Assembly: GCF_036417845.1 (NCBI RefSeq)
Contig: NC_089980.1
Span: forward strand, 111,997,169-112,061,168
Direction: 5' to 3'
Source of the DNA: Apteryx mantelli
Lineage: Eukaryota; Chordata; Aves; Apterygiformes; Apterygidae
Length of the DNA stretch: 64,000 bases
Part shown: positions 37,926-50,700 of the stretch, in pieces
Position numbering within the stretch: position 1 is the stretch's first letter
Layout of the letters: each line of letters begins with the position of its first letter
Notes under the pieces: model-generated
Database searches by the model: none
What the model saw: the letters and a program-made list of their open reading frames with translations, nothing else
What the model was told of the DNA's origin: nothing
Translations under genes and position numbers: made by a program

Positions 37926-40900
37926 AGTTTAGTTTTACTTTATTGTGAAAATAATAGCCAAAATAAAACACTGCCAAAAAACGAACAGTGGAGGAAAAGA
38001 AGGAAAATATAAACTTAGTATTTTTACAGTTTATCTTTTTATATTTGGAAGACTTCATTTGTTTCTCTTTGCACTGCTGGGAGCCAGCAAAATCTGTTCT
38101 CACTGTACCAATATAGGATGCTTTGGACCCAGAATGTGCTATTGCAAAAGAACAACGTTGTTAACTGTTGAGTAAGCAAAAACACCAAGGTTGAGCCTTA
38201 GAATCAGAAAACTGAATCTTTATAAGCTTAAATGTTTTGACACTCCCCACTGTCACATGTGAGATATGAGGCAATAGAGAGAAAAGCTGTTTCGCCTTGC
38301 TGCACCATGTAAAATATATACCTATGTAAGTGAGAGGGGGTGATATATGTGGATGCCCTTTCCTTCTTTTCTGTTTTTCTCATTAGAAAATGCAAATAGA
38401 AGCTGTAGTGGCAGAGCATAGGGCAGAGCTTACAATTCAGAGGATCCTGAGCTGCTTATCTTTATCTTTAACCTTAAGCCAGTGCTACTTATTAGACAAT
38501 TATAACAGAGACTCAGACACTCTAGAAGGGAATGGATCACAGTCCCGTAGATCTGCCAGTCCTATATAAATCACATATCATATCATATCATATCATATTT
38601 CCTGTCAGCCCCCTACAAAAGTCTCATTACCTTCAGGGCCAAAAGACATCGGGCATCCATGTTTATGAACCTGAATTGCTCCTCAAATGAACTGATAGTG
38701 AAGATGCCATAGGGGCACCATTCTTTGCAAATGTTTATAAAGGACGGTTCACTGATTATGTCTGGTGCTCTTTTCAACAGTGGACAAGTATCCTGTGTGT
38801 AATTTAAATATAGTAGATACAGATACATCAATATTTTTAAACTGGTATATATTCACGTATATATGTGTGACTGCTATGCAAATTCATGCCTGAATGTGAA
38901 TAATAAAAAGTGTACCTGAACGCATGTGTGCGTGTGTGTGCTAATCTAATACATTTTCACACATACAGAGAAGGAACTATTTCTTCTGACTTAACATACA
39001 TTGTTAATATGCATTAAGCATCATCCTCCAAATCATATGGTTGTAAAATCCAGCTGGAATAAGTAGGTGTTCTTTCTATGTAAGAGCTGTTACATTTATT
39101 TATATTTTTAAATTCACATTAAACAATTTAGCTAATACTTGTTTATTAGTGTAATACAGCATTGTTTTATAGAACAAAATGATAATAACATTGAATCTGC
39201 TCAAATACTGGAGGTGTTTGATGAACTGATGGACTCAGAACTTTTAAGTTTAAAGCCTTCTTTTAAAATTGGCATGTGGGATATTGAGGTGTTCACTAAA
39301 CACTCCTATTCTGGTTAATTAGACCTGATGACATAATGAAATGACATTTTTTTTGCCTAGTACAGCTCCTTATTTAAAGATATTAAGTGTCTTAAGAGTG
39401 CTCAGCACCTCACAAAAGTGTCCTTAAGCTGCACAGTCATACAGTTGCATTTTATTAAGCTAACACTAAACATACACTTTTCAGACTTGGAATAAATATT
39501 ATATTGCTCACATGGTACAGTAGTTTGCTGTTTTCAGGTTTGTCACTTTTGCCTCACAGTAAGATGCCAGTTTACAAGATTGCACAACTGGCAGTACCTT
39601 GGTAAAACCAAATGCATTGCAAACATGTGCTAAGCAACCATCCCCACACTGCTACCCCATTGCACTTTGTTCCTGATCTGCCACACCACGATTATTACAG
39701 GCCTGAGCCTTTCTTGAGCAAAGCCTGCCAAAAGTGCTGAACTCTGTCAAACTTGTGTGGTGAGCCTGTGAAGTACTCATCTGTTGTGAGGGAGGTTTTA
39801 CACGAGGAGACTTTTGCCTAAACAAAATGTATCAAATTGAAAGCAGTCATAATTTGGAACATAAATCATACATCATACAATGTAAGTGTAGTCTGCTTGT
39901 CATTTTTCATGTGGAAAGGATATATAAATGGATTTTGCTGAAAAATACACAAGTAGAGTTAAAATACAAAATAAAATGCCTACTTTAAAGGAAGACTGGA
40001 GCTTTATCTGAGAACATATACTTTTTATCATTAAGATTAATATAGGTATCCAAAACAGTATGTTTCTGCAAAATTCCAGAATGTTTTAGAATAGATACCT
40101 GTTGGAGAGAAAGGCCCATCTCAGACCTATTTCAACATTCTGCGACTTGTGGATCAGGGTCTAAAAAGTTTACATCTCAGTGGGAAATGTCCTTTATCTC
40201 CTTTCACAGCAGGTGAGTCTGTCAAATGTGAAGAATGATACCAAGAAGACTCATTCCAGCCCACTTTATCTTTCAGTCTTGTTTTGCTTTATTAAATTTT
40301 TTGAACAGTTCATCAGGTTAGTCACCAAGCTTTATTCTTTATTATTGCACTAATTTTAAAATGATACTATTTTGTCTGCAAGAATAATGAGAAAAAATCA
40401 TTGGGGATCAGCTGTGTACGTATGGCCCCTCCTTTACTCATGCTCTCATGGGGCGGATTAGTCATGTGTTGGTTTAACACATCCCTACAGGCAACATCTT
40501 ATTGCTTAAGGTTCAGAAATATGAATAATAAAACTAGACCATAAGCTATTTAGCTCGCTAGAAATTGAATTTAACAGCTCCAGCTCATGAATCCAGCTGT
40601 AAAAGTACATACAAGGCATTAAATTAACAGGAACACATGGAAATCTACAGGATCATATTCCAGAGGAACCAAGCTTTCTGTTTGTTTTACCAGATAATCT
40701 GGTAAGACTAGACAAAACAGGTTTCTTTTTTTCTACCATTAACCTTTTCATTCCACTAACAAAATCCCTCTTCGAAAAAACCTTACTGCTGTAGAGCAAT
40801 GTTTGTAGCCCTGACTTGTCTTCTCATAAAAACACCAGATATCCAAACTACTCAACCTGTTGCTGTAGCATAAAAATTTTTAGCATTTTGGAAGGATTAG

Positions 40901-41880
40901 CATGCCCAAGAGATTATTTTTTTCCAAATATACTGATTAATTTCACTAAAAATACTGCCTCTGCCTACAAACTTGTTATGCACATCCTTAGACCATCACA
41001 GCCACAGCAATGCTATGAGTATTAATATTTGAGATATAAGTTTATAAGGAAAAATAAATGATTAAAATCTTGCATCTCAAAATAAAAATTCCAGTCCAAA
41101 ATGATTTTTTTTTTTGCAAAGCTGGGACATTGCTGTAGAAAAAACTCAGATATTGTAATACTAGGCAGCAGTATGAAATCCCAGAGTAGATATGAGTGGT
41201 TTCACTGATATCATTGTAAGGTATATTCGAGCCTTTTGTGCTACAAGTTTCATGTAAGAAGATCCTGTGCTTAATGCTGTAACTGGTCTTAAGGCAATGA
41301 TGAGTGAGGAAGTAAGGGTGACAGTGTATTGGGCTTTGCAGAAAGGTGAGTTTTGCGTCTATTATATCAGTCCAGATATATTGGGGTAGGCCAGGTTAAG
41401 AGCACAAATGAACATCTGGCAACTTGTCTTCCTCCAGATCCTACATGCAACACCTGCACAAAGGCCAAATACTGTGTCATTATGCAGGATTTCAGGATTT
41501 CTCATTGCATGAGGAAAATAAAGTGCTTTTTCTCCCTTGGGGCAAATTCTAATTCTGCTTCTGAGGCCAAGAAGACTCCTTCTGCCTTGTAATTGTGTTT
41601 TGGCAGCACAAGTCAGGACAACAGACTTTGATGGTAAATCTCTGTACAGACCAATGCACCAGTAATGGCTAAGAATGGGAGCAGAGCCAGTGATCATGCT
41701 AGCCCCAGTTCTTCATTCTGCAGAATACTGAGTGACACAAGGAATAGGATGTTCTGATTACCTATATGATGGCTCAGAAAAAATAAACTATTATGAAAGT
41801 CTTGGGTCATATCTTGTATAAAGTCAGTTTTCCCATGTTGCCTAGACACTCCTTATAAAGTGGTTGCTGGGCAGCCTATT
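37926..41880. other. non-coding stretch with an ATATC repeat
   Basis: It contains the pentamer repeat at 38574-38598 and a short TG-rich tract near 38928-38940. Nothing coding was recognised. The open frames at 41353-41697 overlap on both strands and read as chance. Confidence 0.5.
38574..38598. repeat. (ATATC)n microsatellite
   Basis: Five tandem copies of a pentamer. Confidence 0.92.
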
Positions 41881-42060
41881 TTAGGAGAAGGTTGATTTCA
41901 TCACAGCCACGTATCCATCAATTTTATTGTCTTCTGACATCATCCCTCATGCCCTTATATTGCTGTTGCTAGGGGACACGTTATCTATTGTGAAATCACA
42001 GCTGAAAAACTACTCAAGTTATTCAGTTGTCAACTGTTCAAGTTGTTTAAGTTGTCATGC
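41880..42060. promoter_or_regulatory. candidate regulatory block with RFX-like half site
   Basis: GTTGCTAGGGGAC at 41965-41977 resembles the RFX X-box core (GTTGCYANGGNAAC), with the second half worn. The surrounding 100 bp are of higher complexity than the neighbourhood. Function is unproven. Confidence 0.2.
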
Positions 42061-42807
42061 TTACTGTCTTTTCAGCTATTATATACAGCCTTATCTTTTG
42101 TAGTCGTAGAGATGGAAGGGCTTAGTTACAGCACTATGAAAGGGTGCAATCAAGCCTTCCTTCAAAAGTTTGACATAATTAGTGTTCTTAAAATGAAGGC
42201 TGTATGGCAATATTTATAAGAATTATAGATTTGCATACAAACTACATCAGATGTAAGGTCTAGCTTATCAATAACCTGTCTCAGGATTTGCAATCCATTG
42301 ATTATTGTAAGAAATCTGACAGTGTCCAATAACGAAACCTGCTTGTAGGGGAAACTGTCTAACTCTACCAAGTGTCAGCTGGGTAAATCCTTGTTATATT
42401 TATTAATCTTTGTTTTATAGTGGTCTATATTTTCATGCATATGGACATTAGTCCTTAGAATTCTGCTAAGCTCTTAGCTTCCATGACATCTTATGCAAAG
42501 ATAATAATCCCTGCTAGTTAAGAATTGGCTAATATGTATTGAAATAAAAATATTTTTATCAGTTTGAAATGTTTGACCTGCCATGAAATTCATCCTTGTT
42601 TCTATGCTTTAAAGGAAAAATGTGACATACTCAATTTTAACCTTGGTTAGAAAATCATACTTTTCTGATTTGTCATGATGACATGTGTTAGGAATCAAAG
42701 GAATCATTTGCTTTCTTAATGGTATGGGAATATAATTTGCAGTTTGTTTTTAAAAGCTGAATCACTGTTTTCAGATATCATTCCTCAGGAAATATGTTTT
42801 CAATTAA

Positions 42808-42826
42808 CCCCCCCCCCCTTTTTTTT
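42808..42826. repeat. C11-T8 homopolymer junction
   Basis: Eleven C followed by eight T. The exact length may be an assembly artefact. Confidence 0.9.
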
Positions 42827-42999
42827 CCTCTCAGACTAGCTATACTACCTATTTAAGCAAGATACATTATTTTTTTGTCATAAAGATACTTCTCAAACAC
42901 CTTCTTTTCTAAGCTTGCATTTTTTATGGAATCATTTATATAGTACGTAAAATAACAGGTCACTTATTTTGATGATGTCCAGTTCACGTTTAAGGTGCA

Positions 43000-43330
43000 T
43001 CCCATTGATTCTTGATTTTATTTGCTCTCACTTTGACTCATCAAAAGCAGAAGGCATTAATGAAATACATAAAGACAGATAAGACCCATTGGCAGTTAAG
43101 ATTCATATTACTTTAATGGCTGTAATTAATTCCTGTATTCCATGTGTGTATATAGTACCAGCTGCATAATAATTCATGACAGTGCACTTCAAATACACTG
43201 CATTTCGAAAATAACACAATAATTACTTTGTTTAACAGACCATTTATGTTTCTAGGGAAAGATCCCAAATGTGTCTGAGCAGACCAGAGGATTAATAAGG
43301 GTGGTGAATTATTCATCATGCAGTGAATGT
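43000..43330. promoter_or_regulatory. candidate conserved non-coding element, homeodomain-core rich
   Basis: This block carries several TAAT-type cores: ggcattaatg near 43053, ctgtaattaattcc at 43120-43133, cataataattcatg near 43165 and gattaataagg near 43290. It is AT-rich but not simple sequence, the usual look of developmental enhancers. No coding frame is convincing. Confidence 0.27.
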
Positions 43331-44139
43331 ACTCCTTAATTTAGCAGATTGCTTCACATCTTCCAGCAGAAAAGGCACTTGAACTGTTTTTGCCTTTTCC
43401 ATACAACTCTCTTATGGGTGGAGTTTTCATCAGTGTTAAGACTGAGTTCCTTCTGGTTAGAATTCCACCTCCCACTTTGGGTGCTCCATCTAGTCCTCTG
43501 CTCAGAGAGCGTGACTTTGATCTCCCCTCCATTTAAGCAGGGCTCATCTTATTCTCTTTGTAGCATAGTACTGTTTAAACACCAGACCAATGACTGGCTA
43601 AGATACCTAACAAAGAAAAATAGAGATTATTTCTTGGTTTTCCTAAAAGGCTTTCTGCAGGGCATCTAACCCTACATAGCTAATAAGCTCATTCATAAAG
43701 TCTAGTCACCACACATACACAGAGAACAGCACTTTTGCCTACAGATTGTTCCTAGATGTTTCTCTCTAAAAGAAACAGAGCTGGCTATTCTGTATCATTA
43801 TTGTAAATAGAAGGCTTTTAAGAGCTCATTGTTTTCTGATTTACCTTACCTTTCCTGTATTTCTGCTCTCTTTTGGCATTTTGATAAACTGGGACAGGGA
43901 CCATGTTTTATTTTATGTCTGCATACAGCCAAGCTCAAAATAAACATGCAAGTACTGTGGTACTTTCATATGTTCATAATTAGCATCTTATATTTATTAG
44001 TAGAATGATCTCTTGCTGGAAATTGTCGTTTGAGTAAAACCAAAACACCACACTGGTACAACCATATTCCTTCTGAACTAGTATCCTGTGTACTAGCATT
44101 CTGTGAACTTCCTATCCTTAGTATAGAAAGCATATGAAT

Positions 44140-44345
44140 TGGACATGTAATCTATGAAGTGCAGCATCCTGTCCATGATGGTAGCCAGCACCAGATGTTT
44201 TAGAGAAAGGTGCAAAAAATCCTTACAGTAGGCAGATGTTGGATTACCTCTCTATTAAGAAGGTCTCATCTTAAGCCCTAATGCTTAGTTTGTCTGAAGT
44301 CCTAAAGAATGAAGTTTTATGTTCATTCCAGAACTCTTCTTTAGT
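44140..44345 (-). mobile_element. ancient CR1 LINE 3' UTR fragment, reverse orientation
   Basis: On the + strand the order is cagcatcctgtccatgatgg, then gccagcaccagatgttttag, cagtaggcagatgttggatt, and atcttaagccctaatgct. This is the reverse complement of the old amniote CR1 3' UTR, whose forward-strand counterparts are at 8380-8770 and 11575-11750. It is highly diverged. Confidence 0.68.
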
Positions 44346-45479
44346 GCCTTGCTAAGTTTCACTCTTTGAGAGTATGTTTGTTGTGGAGCAGTGGCAGGAT
44401 TTGTATTTTGTTCGGGTTCCAGATGTAGGTTCAGCATTGTTTCCCATGCTAGAGCAACATGCCAGAGCAAAATGTGCTCAGAGAAAATGGAATATGAAAC
44501 TGCTTAGCTGTTAGCCCTTAGCAAACATAAAGGAACAAAACACAGCCAGAAAACTGTATTTCTCAACAGTTTTAGAAATTAAATGGATATTCACCGGGAC
44601 AACAGAGGGCATGTTCCTGACTCCAGGCTGTCCTACTGCTAAATTCCAAATTCTTGCTGCAAGACATGGAGATGTCTGTGTTCTTAAAATTAGTTGAACA
44701 TATTTTGTAATAGAAAAGTTTGGCAACTTAAATATAGTGGTCACTACTTCTGGCGCAGATTTACCATGAGCAGGAGAGGTAATGGGAACACAAGTCCATT
44801 GTCCTGAGAATGTGTAGTTCCAACACTATGGCAGGGAGCAGGAAATGGAAGCTAATGAGGCTGGAAGAGCAAAAGTCTCTCTGGGACCAATTGTGAAAGA
44901 AAGTTAAAGCCTCTTTTACTGGCTGTGGTGCATTGGAGCAGTCCTACTACCTCTCTGGCTACAATACTGCCTCTGCTGCCTGTGTTGGGTCTTCTGATGC
45001 CCCATGGTTACCTGTCCCCTGTCCAGCCTGTTCCTCAAAAGACCCATGGAAAGAGGACTATGAGAACTCAACCTGCCTCCGTTAACACTACAGTCATGCA
45101 CATCTTTGATTGCTTTCTTCTTGAGCTCTGAATTATAAATCTGATTTATATAATTGAGACATTGGGTCAAATTATGTTAACATGGTATGAAACACCTCAG
45201 AAACTTTAACAAAAGAAGTGCAGGAGAGGAAAAAATGTTTTCCAAAAATAATAAAGAATAATTTTAATCCCCAAAGTCCATTTACCTGTTGTCCTCAAGG
45301 GAAGCTATAGCTTTTTAAGCATCTCTCTGCACTAAGACCAGCAATACTCAAAGGTCAATGAAAAGTCAGAGCTGTAACAGTAATGTATTACTATAGAACT
45401 TAAAGAAATACTCTATGCATTGTTTTTAATTCCTGATTCCTTATTACTCAAATTCCTGGCTGTACAGTGATCCAGTGTC
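44346..45479. other. non-coding stretch, nothing recognised
   Basis: Short opposing open frames near 44916-45170 have no protein-like content. No repeat was recognised. Confidence 0.5.
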
Positions 45480-45870
45480 AACATTTGGTTTGGCATTTAG
45501 GATTCTCTCCTAGGAAATGGGAAGTGTGAGTTCAATACCCTTAAGGCTTCTCAAAGCCTGAGCCAGGAACTTCATGGCTATTCCTCAGTGTTTTATGTTT
45601 TCTATTGGCCAAATTTCAGTGGCTACCCATTCAACATGTGGACATACAGCACTGTCTAGAAGAGATACCTTAGCTTTCTCTATTGCAGTGGAGAAGTAAG
45701 CCCATAGCTAAGCTGCTCTGAATAACCCCTTGGGAGACCTAGCTTGGACACATAGCTCACCTTACTCTGTAGAAAAATTCAGCTTAGGCAGTCTAAAACT
45801 ATTTGAAGGCTCCTAGATGCTGCAATGCCTAAGTTAAGTGCCTAAGTTAAGGAGGTTTGACTATGGCCCA
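45480..45870 (+). mobile_element. ancient tRNA-like SINE relic with body
   Basis: An A-box-like segment around 45487-45510 (ggcatttaggattctc) is followed by a B-box-like AGTTCAATACC at 45529-45539, one mismatch from GGTTCRANNCC. A later phrase, gcctaagttaagtgcctaag (45825 on), and ctatggccca resemble the body of an old amniote SINE-like repeat. The right boundary is approximate. No transcription is implied. Confidence 0.42.
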
Positions 45871-48800
45871 GCACTGAAGTTCCTAATACTGTCCATACCT
45901 ATTTGCATTCTTTGCAGTCTCATGAAGATAGACTGCAATATCTGTTGTAGTAGGACCACAATCCCACATGTTAAAGCCATTCTTTGCAACCAGAAAGATT
46001 AGAAAATTGTTAATTTTCTTAAGGAAGTTAATTCTTATGTTGTCACATAATTCTGTGAGCTGACACATCATAACCTTTAAAAACCCCAGGTGCCTTGTGA
46101 AACAATTCCCTTCTTGTCATGATGTACAAGAATCTGCTCTGGATGCAAATTGTATTTTAATTTGGACAAAGAAATCATTAGGGGTGGAGTGGAATGGTTG
46201 ATACTGTAAATAACATTCTTGTTACGAAAAAACAGTATATTGTTCTTTTTTATAGAATATTGCTTATCCGACATTGTGGGCTCCTAAAAAACAATAACAA
46301 AAGTCTTCTGCTTTGCAACATGGCATCAATATTTTCCTTTAAAGGTATTATTTCCTTTTTTTTAATCTCCAGATGAGGCTTACACATATGCTTTTGTTTC
46401 AGATGCTGTAGACTCAAGAAAATGTTTATCTTTGCAATTGTAATATAAAGTAGTGTACATTAATTCCCACATGATTACATCTTACTTTAGTGATGAAGAT
46501 AGAAAAGTAGACGTAAAAAACCATTTCTTCCAAGTGTTTTATTTTAATGTGTTGCTGTTACCATTATGCTAAAAAGTGAATCCCTGAATATCAATAGCAT
46601 TACAGTATTTCCTATGTGAGTCTTTCCTCTAGAGTTACAGTATTCATTGACTTGGTACAGTCTTTGCTACTGAAGCCAAAAAATACAATCCTTTGTCCTA
46701 ACTTATGCATGCTACCAAAGAGGATTTTAGATCACAGGACACAGATGAAGCCTGCAATCTGACTCTGAAGTAAAATACAAACAGAAATGAATGAAATAAA
46801 TGATGCACACATTTACTTGATGATTACAGATTACTTTGTATTATGGTGCATGTGATATTTGTTTTTATTCCGTATTACACATTATTTCAATTTATTTTTC
46901 ATTAGTCAGTAGTATTTTGTCCAAAAGTGCTTGCTATGTTGATAATTTAACAACTGCATTCAGTTATTGTGGGTATGCATTTTTAATTATGCATTGTTTT
47001 GACAAATGATCTGGAGTAAATTGAAAAATATCAGACAGCCATATTAAACATATGGAGGTCACCTTGGCAAACACAACATTTCTACACTGGATGAGCTATT
47101 TCTGTCTGTTTCACTGATGTTATTTTAACTGGGGAGAAAGCAATTTGAAGTGTAGTTAAAAAAAATGAGTATGTATGAGTAACTTAAGGATGTAACAAAA
47201 ATCTTCTAAGGATGCTTGGAAAATTTATTGCAGATACAAAGATACTGTAACCCTAGCAAATTCAGAATTAACATAAAAGTTAAAAGAATTCAAATATTAA
47301 ATAATATCAAAACTTATCCTTTTATACACAAGTACAAATGTGTTCAGTAGATGGTAGCTGCTGTATTTTTTAATGGGAATTCATGTCTTTTGTGCACTTT
47401 AAATAAAAAAATCCTCTGTAGGTTAAAGTAAAAACCTTTTCTCTGTATTCATAGCAAAGTCAATCTCCAACATTTAGTGTCTGGAGCTTGAGTTCTTATA
47501 TATTCTTATAGTTCCTAGTAAAACTAGGAAAAAAGAAAGATTTATAGAATAACTCTTCCTGCTCTAAAATACTCTGATTATGGAATATATATTTTTAACG
47601 ATATGTGCAAATATCATAATCTGTGCTTTGGACACCTACATTTTGGAAAAGATATTTTATTGATCAAGTTAGCTATCATCTTCCATTGTGGTTTTAAGGC
47701 ATTGTCATTTAGAACTCAGATTTTTGGGAGGATACTACGTTAGCCATCTTGTACAGATTTTGATGCTTTGGTTTTACACAGCTACTAGCCACTCTATCCA
47801 ACTATGGTTGATGTATCTGCACTGAGAAGATACTCTTTGTCCACTCAGTTATACTTCTGCCTTTTTCACTTTCTGGTTGCCTAATTAGGCAAGTTTATAT
47901 TGCACAGTAGATTTTTTCCCTGTTTATTTTTGGTCCTAACTAGAGTAATGTTGGTGACAGAGAAAAAATAAAAAGTTCTAGCTAAAGATAGATTGACTTC
48001 TGCTAGACCAGAATTTAAACTGTTACTGGGTTTTTTTGAGCAATTTAATGCTAGGGACACAGCAGCTGAGTACACCAAATCATTTATAAAGTACAGTTTA
48101 TACAGCAAATGCCTAACTGTAAATCCAAATACAGTTTTCCCTGGTACTCCCACAAAATATTTTTTGTATATTAACTTAGTGGTATTGTTTGAGAACAAAA
48201 CCAAACTAAGAATATAGAAATATAGGTTTTGGATTCATATTGTCTACATATATTTTTGCTTTATTAGATGGTGCCTAACTCTTTTTCATTTATTGAAACA
48301 GTTTGAAATGGGGAAGTTGCATATTAGATCCCCCTAGAGTTTGTCATAAAGTCACCAACAGGCAAGCAAGCAACTAATCAATCTATTTCTCTTGTGATTT
48401 CATAGCTTAAATATACAGGTCCTTGGACTATCTGGGGGTCTCAGAAACACTTGAGTTCTTTCACTCCACCTCTTTTCTTTTCCCCTTCAAGCTGAAACTA
48501 CATCCAGCTCCGATGGTCTGCAAGATGGACAGATAAGTCTAGTCATCTCTTTACTTACACGCTCCAAAGCTATGACCCCATAACCTTTAACAGATCAAGT
48601 TTGGCACCAAATCTTATGCAGAATCAGTGGAGACAAATGCATACCTTGGGATACGGTTCATTTGATCCTAAAGTAAGTGGCTAAAATAAGTCAGAAGAAT
48701 TGCTCCCTAAAAGAACACAGAAATGATGCAGGTCTTCATTTTCTGTCTGGAAACCACTATACCTAGAATGCAGCACAGGTACACTTGCCAGGTGGTTATC

Positions 48801-50299
48801 TTCTATTATCTGATAAATACTGTGTATTTGGGAAGAAAAGGATATGGCATGAAAGTTCTCCCAGTATCTCCTTACTCAGTAAATATTTTCTGAGGATGAT
48901 ATGTAGTTTCTCTTTGTACTAAGTGATGTAAAGAGGACTCTTACTGGAAGAGCAGGAAAATTGGCCCCACTGACAGTTAATGCTGTCTGTTTGGTTGACT
49001 CTTAACAGCATAAAGGGAGAAGGGAAATCAGAGGTTACTGCATATTTCACTTTATAATCCATATAAGAAACATCAGTATTTATTGGCAGAAAAGACGGGG
49101 TGGAGAGGAGAGGGAGATATTAGCTGCTTTTATGTGAAAAACAGAGATGGAAATGCAGTCTGTGTAATGGTAGGCAAAATACTTGCTCTGAAAAGGAAAT
49201 ATTTTCTTAAATATTATAATAGCACCTTGAAAATCTGTTCTGGAATTGGCTCATTGTTTCTGACGGTAATGCCCAGTGGTAGATCAGGTCACTGAGATGA
49301 AGACCTTGCAGTCTAAAGGATGGTGTCAGACAAAGGACATAGTTGGTTCATCAGCATTTCTGTCAGTTATGGAAATACCTCAAATGGAAGATGTTATCCA
49401 TAAATAAATACTTTCTGCCCCAATTCTCTGTTTTCTTTGATATGCCTCATAACAGTAATTTTTAGCTATGTAACTTTGGCACTTTAGAGACCACCCAAAG
49501 GGCTGCAGAATACCATTCTTACAAATGTAAAATGCAGTGTCCTTCATAAATATAAAATTACATAGCTTATGGTACATTCTTTTACTATGTTTCTGTGAAG
49601 AGTTGTATAACTCTTGTGATTACGAAAGTAGGTCTAAATTCGCAGAATTTCCTTCTTTTTATTTATTACTGTCTACTAATACTAGAATAAAATTAAAATG
49701 TTTGAATTCTTTTTATTTGTTTGTATGTTTTACACTGTGATACAGTTGGCAAAAAAATTGCTATCTGACTGAATTGGTGAAAGAATAGAAAAGAACAGAA
49801 TCCAACATCTGGCAAGATGTAACCTGGACTTTCTTCTTGATTGTCTCTGTTTTAAATGCCAGGTGTCTATCACCTGGGGTGTAGTCTTACTTTGGCAAAG
49901 TAAATCTATTACTAACTCTCTGAAGAATGCTGTCTCTGAATGATGCCGCTGCTAATGGAACACTGATTTACTGCCACACTTTAAAGAATCTTTTCTAACA
50001 TTATGTTACACTTCCCACCAATTTAGATCAACCAGATCCACCATATGTGAGAAGTTATCTGCATTTTTCTCCAATAAAACTGAAATGATGAAAGCTTTGC
50101 TTTCCCTGAGGTATCATCCACTGTTGGTAGCCCAGTTGTTTTTTCTTTAGCCCTCATCTTCTTTGTCAAGGCTGGAGCATATTATTCCTATAATGCTTGC
50201 CAAAATTCTATGGATTATTTGTTGTTTGAGACTCACCATATGTGTCTTTGATCCCTGCCTAGTAGGCACCTTGGCTGCTTGCCAGTTTGGCACTTAGAT
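45871..50299. other. non-coding stretch with one small inverted repeat
   Basis: AT-rich and gene-free as far as can be seen. Bases 47512-47530 form TTCCTAGT-AAA-ACTAGGAA. Open frames near 47881-48217 overlap on both strands and appear to be chance. Confidence 0.5.
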
Positions 50300-50700
50300 T
50301 ATCAGCAGTATGAATAGCTCCCTTGCTTCTGATTCTGTCCTTCTTGCTGTCATCAAATCACTCTCTAAACAACTTTCTTATTTTCTTTTAGATGCTTGTA
50401 AACGATCAACCTATTTTTACTGTGCCTTTCTTGGCCAAGGTTTCGTGTCGCGCTGCAGGAAATCCAACAGTTTGATGCTTCCACTCGTAATGATCTGACT
50501 GCCAACTACCTGTGTAGTTGCATGGGGACAATAAGCAGTACAGAAACACCTCTCAGAGTGATTTTTCAAGTTTCTCTGTGTATTATACAAACTTGTGTGT
50601 TCTTCCTATTTAGTAGACTTGGTGGCATGATTTCTACAAGAGATTATTTACTTTAGTGAAAAGCATTCCTTTTAATAAACGTTTTTAAACCTTTGACCAG
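50300..50700 (+). other. locally CpG-bearing block with open frames, unidentified
   Basis: After a pyrimidine-rich stretch ending in tttcttttag at 50390, the next 100 bp hold a cluster of CpG (tttcgtgtcgcgctgcag near 50443) that is unusual in this AT-rich neighbourhood. Three + frames are open over part of it, including one reading QEIQQFDAST. No domain is recognised and the exon-like ag boundary may be coincidence. It could be a worn transposon or a small exon. Confidence 0.18.
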
